From: Bacteroidales bacterium UBA2861
Lineage (GTDB): Bacteria; Bacteroidota; Bacteroidia; Bacteroidales; UBA932
Assembly (NCBI GenBank): GCA_002350615.1
Contig: DEFD01000019.1
Coordinates: 12,209 to 22,181, forward strand
Direction of reading: 5' to 3'
Length of the DNA: 9,973 bases
Shown here: in pieces, positions 6,758-9,973 of the stretch
Numbering within the stretch: position 1 is the first letter of the stretch
How the letters are laid out: each line of letters starts with the position of its first letter
Notes under the pieces: generated by a model
What the model was told of the DNA's origin: nothing
The model's input: the letters and a program-made list of their open reading frames with translations, nothing else
The model's database searches: none
Program-made: the position numbers and the translations under genes

Positions 6758-7234
6758 TTAGGAAAATAAAGAAAATGCGCTGAATACCCCAAGGGAGGCG
6801 ATGAGCATGATGGCTCCTGCAAGCAGAACTCCGAGCATGACATAAAGGACGCTCTTTTTGAAGTCCATGTTCAGGAAACTTGCCGCCAGAGTGCCGGTCC
6901 ATGCGCCGGTACCCGGAACCGGTATCCCCACGAAAAGCATAAGCGCTATATAAAGGCCCCTTCCGGCCTTGGACTCAAGTTTGCGTCCTCCTTTTTCCCC
7001 TTTTTCAAGGCACCAGCGGCAGAATCCGCCGATAACCCTGCGGTCTTTTCCCCATTCGAGGATCTTCCTGGCAAACAGGAAGATGAAAGGCACGGGGAGC
7101 ATGTTCCCTATTACTGCGATTATGCAGGATGGCAGTATGGGCAGGCCGAAGCCTACTGCATAAGGGACGGCGCCTCGAAGTTCCACGAGCGGAAGCATCG
7201 AAATCAGAAAGACAATAAGATACTTTTTCAGCAT
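6758..7234 (-). CDS. Small multidrug export family membrane protein (COG2426)
   Basis: A 158-aa integral membrane protein with about four hydrophobic segments (about 4-40, 42-57, 94-118 and 128-152). It carries the landmarks I associate with the 'putative small multidrug export protein' family (Pfam Sm_multidrug_ex, COG2426): 'LPLVELRGAVPYAVGFGLP' (14-32), 'GNMLPVPFIFLF' (43-54) and 'VGIPVPGTGAWTGTLAA' (102-118). These are two inverted-looking P-rich re-entrant-like segments. The family name comes from an early drug-resistance claim, and true transport activity is poorly documented, so the drug label should not be taken literally. Length is typical of the family. It is the first gene of a minus-strand pair with the lipoprotein phosphatase, which could act on a substrate or product on the outer side of the same membrane step. 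That link is inference only. Confidence 0.88.
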   Translation of the reverse strand: MLKKYLIVFLISMLPLVELRGAVPYAVGFGLPILPSCIIAVIGNMLPVPFIFLFARKILEWGKDRRVIGGFCRWCLEKGEKGGRKLESKAGRGLYIALMLFVGIPVPGTGAWTGTLAASFLNMDFKKSVLYVMLGVLLAGAIMLIASLGVFSAFSLFS

Positions 7235-7246
7235 AATAATCGGGGG

Positions 7247-7254
7247 CGAAATTA
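7247..7254 (-). promoter_or_regulatory. Candidate -7 box for the export protein-phosphatase operon
   Basis: On the minus strand this reads TAATTTCG, one base from the Bacteroidota TAnnTTTG consensus, and sits 12 bases upstream of the ATG at 7234. No convincing TTTG -33 element is seen at the expected distance. If used, the transcript would have a very short leader. Confidence 0.4.
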
Positions 7255-7288
7255 CGAAAAAAGATGGTATTCTTCGCCACTTCGAACC

Positions 7289-7447
7289 TTAAGTCGCGTT
7301 ATATAATACCCTTCTCTGAGCCTGGAACGGCATCGGCGGCCGAAGGCTCATTATCCAGCTCTTGCTCCATCCGGGGCCGTCGTCACCGCGAATCTCAAGG
7401 CTGCGTTCCGCCGCCTTGGCGAAAACCTTGTCCCGCGCATTGTCATT
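7289..7447 (-). pseudogene. Remnant of a GH95-like glycoside hydrolase (alpha-L-fucosidase family)
   Basis: An open minus-strand stretch of 52 codons with no usable start at its head; a stop codon (7448-7450) precedes it and TAA (7289-7291) ends it. It contains 'AKAAERSLEIRGDDGPGWSK' (about residues 10-29) followed by SWIMSL. This resembles the strongly conserved block of GH95 enzymes (alpha-L-fucosidases and relatives), where I recall a sequence of the type 'A..sL..RGD.GtGWS.aWk..lwArL'. After this block the similarity fades. An intact GH95 is roughly 700-800 aa, so this would be well under a tenth of a gene. It lies directly behind the stop of the 140-aa unknown gene and upstream of the export protein gene. 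It is probably a decaying leftover of a deleted carbohydrate-degradation gene. The assignment is from memory of the motif; a chance match of this quality seems unlikely but was not tested. Confidence 0.5.
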
Positions 7448-7865
7448 TCACTTTGTCGATGATACCGGATATGGTCTTCCACACTTCCCTCTGAGGGAAA
7501 TGCTTGCCCTGAGGGTCGCTGACTACAAGATCGTAGGTTTCCTTTTTGGTAGGGAATCTGCCGGCTTTGAAGCAGGCTCTGCTGCGGCGGGAAACATACT
7601 CGTTTTTCCATCCGTTTTCAGGAAGCAGGGAAACGAAAAGCTCGACTTTCCTCTTCACCTTTATGAACTTGCCCTTGCAGGCCTTCGACACCTGCACCGC
7701 AATGCCCCTGGCATCGAAGAAGCGCCGGATGTCCTTTTCCGTCTCCGCGGCGTCGGGGGCGTCGCCGTCTATGACCACCGCAGCCTTCTTCACCTTTCCG
7801 AGAGGAGTGAAGCCGGTTTTCCTGCGGCTTCCGAGGAGAATGAGTATGAGGGTGATCCAGAACAT
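7443..7865 (-). CDS. Hypothetical protein coupled to the PfkB kinase
   Basis: A 140-aa protein I do not firmly recognise. It starts with a short hydrophobic stretch (MFWITLILILLG, 1-12), too short for a confident TM anchor, then a basic segment RRK (14-16). A compact alpha/beta-looking region follows, with 'KKAAVVIDGDAP' (26-37), a charged helix 'ETEKDIRRFFDARGIAVQV' (41-59), a very basic tract 'KGKFIKVKRKVELFVSLLP' (64-82), and 'ETYDLVVSDPQGKHFPQREV' (109-128). The pattern of a beta strand, a helix, 'GIAVQV' and a late 'YDLVV' strand faintly recalls Bacteroidota DUF6913 proteins, but I would not assign it. Its ATG shares one base with the kinase stop (TAATG, 7863-7867), so it is cotranscribed and probably translationally coupled to the kinase. 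It overlaps the GH95-like remnant by a few bases at its 3' end. Confidence 0.7.
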   Translation of the reverse strand: MFWITLILILLGSRRKTGFTPLGKVKKAAVVIDGDAPDAAETEKDIRRFFDARGIAVQVSKACKGKFIKVKRKVELFVSLLPENGWKNEYVSRRSRACFKAGRFPTKKETYDLVVSDPQGKHFPQREVWKTISGIIDKVK

Positions 7866-8863
7866 TATTTGGAAGCTTTCCTGATGACTTTGCGAATCTG
7901 GGTCTTGGCGCTGCGCCAGCGGGGGATGTCAATCTTGGTGCCGACCACCTCGACCACTTTCGCGGCTATTATGCTGCCGACATCTCCGCACTCCTTGAGC
8001 CCGAGCCCGAGCGAATGCGCATAGAGGAAACCTGCGGCGTAGGTATCTCCGGCACCCGTCCCGTCAACTGGAGTGGCAGGCCAGGAAGGGATGAACACCT
8101 CTTCGTCCCCCTTTCTCGCCCAGCTGCCGTTCTTTCCCACCTTCACCACCGCGATTTCGCACATCTTGGCTATTTCGGCAAGGGCTTCGCGGGGATTGTC
8201 GAGTTTGGTGAAGGCACGGCTCTCGCTTTCGTTCGCAAAAACTATGTCAACGTATTTTTCTATGAGGTTGTTCAGGAACGCGGCATTGCTCTCCACCACA
8301 TTGTAGGAGGCCATGTCTATGCTGATGATGCATCCGGCGGCTTTCGCCATCTGCACGGCACGTGCGATAAGCTCCTGATTCTGGACAAGATAGCCTTCGA
8401 TATGGAAGTAGTCGTAGCCTTCAAAGTACTCCTGCTTCAAATCTTCCGGGCCCATCTCCAGGGCCGCTCCCATGTAGCTTGCGAACGTGCGCTCGGCATT
8501 GGCTCCGGTGATGAAGACCATGCAGCGGCCGCTGCCTTTCTTGTCGTAGAGCATCGTGGTCTGCACCCCGAACTGCTCCATAGTGCTCTTGAAGAGATTC
8601 CCCAGCTCGTCGTCGCCGATTTTTCCTATGTAGCCGGACTTCATCCCGAGGATGGAAGTACAGGTGATGGTGTTGGCGGCGGAGCCTCCGGGGACGTATT
8701 TCACCCCTATCTCCTTGAGAGCCTGCCATATCTGGTCGCCTGTTTCCAGGTCCACATGCTGCATGCTGCCGAGGGGAAGATGAAATTTACCGAGAAGAGT
8801 GTCGTCCGGCAGGATTGCCAGGATGTCCGTAAGGGCGTTGCCGATTCCTAAGATTGATTTCAT
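7865..8863 (-). CDS. PfkB-family kinase, adenosine kinase-like
   Basis: A 332-aa ribokinase/PfkB-family sugar or nucleoside kinase that transfers phosphate from ATP to a hydroxymethyl group of its substrate. Landmarks: 'GIGNALTDI' (6-14, substrate-side strand), 'VPGGSAANT' (57-65, PfkB signature 1, the GG hinge and the typical adenosine kinase-type SAANT), 'GKIGDDELG' (80-88), 'ANESE' (210-214, the NxxE Mg-phosphate motif) and 'VDGTGAGDTYAAGFLYA' (266-282, signature 2, with catalytic base D273 and the anion hole). The overall look is that of Bacteroidota proteins annotated as adenosine kinase or PfkB carbohydrate kinase, so adenosine salvage to AMP is likely but not proven. ATG 8863 was chosen over an in-frame extension to 8989 because it gives the normal family N-terminus and lies 6 bases from a -7 box. 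It is the first gene of a pair with the 140-aa unknown protein. Confidence 0.93.
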   Translation of the reverse strand: MKSILGIGNALTDILAILPDDTLLGKFHLPLGSMQHVDLETGDQIWQALKEIGVKYVPGGSAANTITCTSILGMKSGYIGKIGDDELGNLFKSTMEQFGVQTTMLYDKKGSGRCMVFITGANAERTFASYMGAALEMGPEDLKQEYFEGYDYFHIEGYLVQNQELIARAVQMAKAAGCIISIDMASYNVVESNAAFLNNLIEKYVDIVFANESESRAFTKLDNPREALAEIAKMCEIAVVKVGKNGSWARKGDEEVFIPSWPATPVDGTGAGDTYAAGFLYAHSLGLGLKECGDVGSIIAAKVVEVVGTKIDIPRWRSAKTQIRKVIRKASK

Positions 8864-8868
8864 AGTAA

Positions 8869-8876
8869 CAAAAATA
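8869..8876 (-). promoter_or_regulatory. -7 promoter box for the PfkB kinase operon
   Basis: On the minus strand this reads TATTTTTG, a perfect match to the Bacteroidota TAnnTTTG -7 consensus, ending 5 bases before the kinase ATG (8863). A start site about 7 bases downstream would give an essentially leaderless transcript. The -33 region is AT-rich but has no clear TTTG. Confidence 0.55.
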
Positions 8877-8899
8877 GCAAAAAATATCGGTTTAATAAT

Positions 8900-8907
8900 T
8901 AAATTTG
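8900..8907 (+). promoter_or_regulatory. -7 promoter box for the flippase-domain gene
   Basis: TAAATTTG matches the Bacteroidota TAnnTTTG consensus exactly and ends 6 bases before the ATG at 8914. It lies back to back with the kinase box at 8869-8876 within a 50-nt intergenic region. No clear -33 TTTG is visible. Transcription from it would begin at or within a few bases of the start codon. Confidence 0.55.
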
Positions 8908-8913
8908 CAGCCA

Positions 8914-9888
8914 ATGGCTTCGAAAACCGGAAATATCCTGAAATACCTGCTCTCCTTCCTTCTGGCGGGGGTGCTGGTGTATTTCGCATGCCGCGGCATA
9001 GACTGGCGCGAATTCTGGGCCGGGCTCAAGTCCACGAACTGGTCTTGGATGATACTCTTCTTCGCCGCCGCATACCTCGCCGTTGTCTTCCGGGCGCTTC
9101 GCTGGAAACAGCTCCTAAAGCCGCTGGATCCCGATATCCGCTACGGCAAAGTGTGGGATGCTTCCAATGTGTGCAACCTCACCAGCATTGCCATCCCCGG
9201 TTCCGGCGAGTTCGTGCGCGCGGCCATGGTCTCATCCGGGAAGATGCCCTTCGAAACCGTCTTCGGGACCATGATCATGGAGCGCGCCTGGGATTTCTTC
9301 GCCCTCTTCATGCTCCTGATTGCAGCGCTTGTCTTCAAGTGGGGTACATTCGGAGGATTTTTCATAGACAATGTCTGGCATCCGATTACGGACAGGTCCT
9401 TTATAGTCTGGGGAATCGTGCTCCTGCTGCTGGCGGTGGCAGCCGTCCTCTGGGTGATATACCGCTACCGCAACAAAGTCAAACTTTTCCGGAAGATAGC
9501 CGACCTGGTGACGGGAGCCCTGAAGGGATTCGCGAGTTTCGCGAAAATGAAGAACAAGCTTCCCTTCCTCCTCTACACCCTCGCGATATGGGCGATGTTT
9601 ACGGGCATGACCTGGTTCGGCCTGAAGGCTATTCCGGAGCTGTCCGGGCTTTCCTTCAGCGACGCCCTCTTCGTTTCGGCCATAGGCAATTTCGCCTCCA
9701 TCATTCCGGTGCCCGGAGGGATAGGGGCATACCATTATCTCATAAGGATGACTCTGACGACCCTTTACGGTGTCACCGAAGAGATAGGGCTGCTCTTCGC
9801 CACCCTTGCCCATGAGGCACATGCCATCGTTTCCCTTGTATTGGGGGTCTGGTCCTACATGAGAAGGATGGTAGTAATGAAAAATTGA
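8914..9888 (+). CDS. YbhN/LPG-synthase-TM-like flippase-domain membrane protein
   Basis: A 324-aa polytopic inner-membrane protein of the 'lysylphosphatidylglycerol synthase transmembrane region' family (PF03706; also called UPF0104, YbhN or flippase-like domain). Hydrophobic segments lie at about 10-26, 44-61, 120-141, 163-183, 217-236, 250-265 and 292-316. Conserved family blocks are visible: 'FRALRWKQLL' (59-68), 'NLTSIAIPGSGEFVRA' (88-103), 'MERAWDFFAL' (122-131) and 'IPVPGGIGAYH' (264-274). There is no C-terminal aminoacyl-transferase domain, so it is not a full MprF. Such stand-alone proteins are thought to move or help make envelope lipids or glycans, but the substrate differs between members. 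An in-frame TTG at 8905 would add three residues; ATG 8914 was preferred. It is probably a single-gene unit, since a tRNA gene with its own promoter follows. Confidence 0.92.
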   Translation: MASKTGNILKYLLSFLLAGVLVYFACRGIDWREFWAGLKSTNWSWMILFFAAAYLAVVFRALRWKQLLKPLDPDIRYGKVWDASNVCNLTSIAIPGSGEFVRAAMVSSGKMPFETVFGTMIMERAWDFFALFMLLIAALVFKWGTFGGFFIDNVWHPITDRSFIVWGIVLLLLAVAAVLWVIYRYRNKVKLFRKIADLVTGALKGFASFAKMKNKLPFLLYTLAIWAMFTGMTWFGLKAIPELSGLSFSDALFVSAIGNFASIIPVPGGIGAYHYLIRMTLTTLYGVTEEIGLLFATLAHEAHAIVSLVLGVWSYMRRMVVMKN

Positions 9889-9889
9889 T

Positions 9890-9897
9890 TATATTTG
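9890..9897 (+). promoter_or_regulatory. -7 promoter box for tRNA-Arg
   Basis: TATATTTG fits the TAnnTTTG consensus and begins two bases after the stop codon of the flippase-domain gene, about 30 bases upstream of the mature tRNA. No good -33 box is seen. It would start a precursor transcript with a leader of about 23 bases. Confidence 0.5.
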
Positions 9898-9899
9898 TG

Positions 9900-9919
9900 C
9901 CCCGTTCCCCGGAACGGGG
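9900..9919 (+). repeat. GC-rich inverted repeat in the tRNA leader
   Basis: CCCCGTTCC at 9900-9908 and GGAACGGGG at 9911-9919 are perfect 9-bp inverted arms separated by CC, so the real hairpin would be 8 bp with a CCCG loop. There is no T tract after it, so it is unlikely to be a classical terminator for the upstream gene. It could be a 5' hairpin of the tRNA precursor or an operator. Confidence 0.6.
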
Positions 9920-9926
9920 AGGCTAA

Positions 9927-9973
9927 GGTTCCGTAGCTCAGTTGGATAGAGCAACAGCCTTCTAAGCTGTGGG
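9927..9973 (+). tRNA. tRNA-Arg(TCT), 5' part
   Basis: The first 47 bases of a tRNA run to the window edge. The 5' acceptor strand is GGTTCCG (9927-9933), followed by the invariant TA. The D stem is GCTC/GAGC (9936-9939 with 9949-9952) around the loop AGTTGGATA. The anticodon stem is ACAGC/GCTGT (9954-9958 with 9966-9970) with loop CTTCTAA, giving anticodon TCT (9961-9963), which reads AGA arginine codons. The T arm and 3' acceptor strand lie outside the window. Confidence 0.95.

Noticed and set aside
7317..7350. Inverted repeat TGAGCCT / AGGCTCA (7 bp, 20-nt loop) as a terminator
   Set aside because: No T run on either strand next to the stem and a long loop. It falls inside the degraded GH95-like frame and is probably chance.
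7362..8024. A 220-codon plus-strand frame opposite the 140-aa unknown gene
   Set aside because: The minus-strand frame has the stop/start overlap with the kinase and a sensible protein composition. The plus-strand product looks like an antisense translation with no domain.
8015..8851. A 278-codon plus-strand frame opposite the PfkB kinase, and the similar frame at 8799-9815 through the flippase-domain gene
   Set aside because: Both overlap genes with clear motifs, and their translations are low-complexity and Arg/His/Gly-rich, without recognisable domains.
1..9973. CRISPR arrays, insertion sequences, integrases or toxin-antitoxin genes
   Set aside because: No spaced direct repeats, transposase or integrase motifs were seen; apart from the short GH95-like remnant the window is filled by ordinary intact chromosomal genes.

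Overview
This window is chromosomal DNA from a Bacteroidota bacterium, most likely a gut-type Bacteroidales. The evidence is: the RpoC C-terminus; an ECF sigma factor operon carrying two DUF4252 proteins, a layout I know from Bacteroidales; a CysRS with KMGKS in place of KMSKS; promoter boxes of the Bacteroidota -7 type (TAnnTTTG or TAnnTTCG); little or no Shine-Dalgarno sequence; and many ATGA stop/start overlaps. The moderately high GC points away from Bacteroides itself and towards a Rikenellaceae/UBA932-like lineage, but that is inference. Almost every base is accounted for. The longest stretch without an intact gene is about 208 bases (7235-7442), and most of it holds a degraded gene fragment.

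Layout. (1) 1-171: end of rpoC and a strong intrinsic terminator. (2) 267-3636, plus strand: five genes chained by overlapping stop and start codons. They encode a DUF4252 secreted protein, an ECF sigma factor, a one-TM protein that is probably the anti-sigma factor, a second DUF4252 secreted protein, and an exported sulfatase whose catalytic position is Ser instead of Cys. A GTTAAC-N16-CGTC element just upstream looks like an ECF promoter and may be autoregulatory. (3) 3669-5941, plus strand: cysS and an exonuclease III gene, overlapping by 4 nt. (4) 7234-5969, minus strand: a small multidrug export family membrane protein followed by a lipoprotein class A acid phosphatase (PAP2 fold). (5) 8863-7443, minus strand: a PfkB-family (adenosine kinase-like) kinase followed by an unrecognised 140-aa protein. 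Directly behind it, still on the minus strand, is a roughly 50-codon remnant resembling the catalytic-domain core of GH95 fucosidases. (6) 8914-9888, plus strand: a YbhN/LPG-synthase-TM-like flippase-domain membrane protein, divergent from the kinase across a 50-nt gap with back-to-back -7 boxes. (7) 9927 to the end: the 5' part of tRNA-Arg(TCT), with its own -7 box and a GC-rich hairpin in the leader.

The most distinctive unit is region 2. A sigma factor and probable anti-sigma factor are sandwiched between two exported DUF4252 proteins and translationally tied to a sulfatase. This suggests envelope sensing coupled to sulfated-glycan handling, although the link is inferred from gene order only. 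The rest is ordinary housekeeping and membrane genes.
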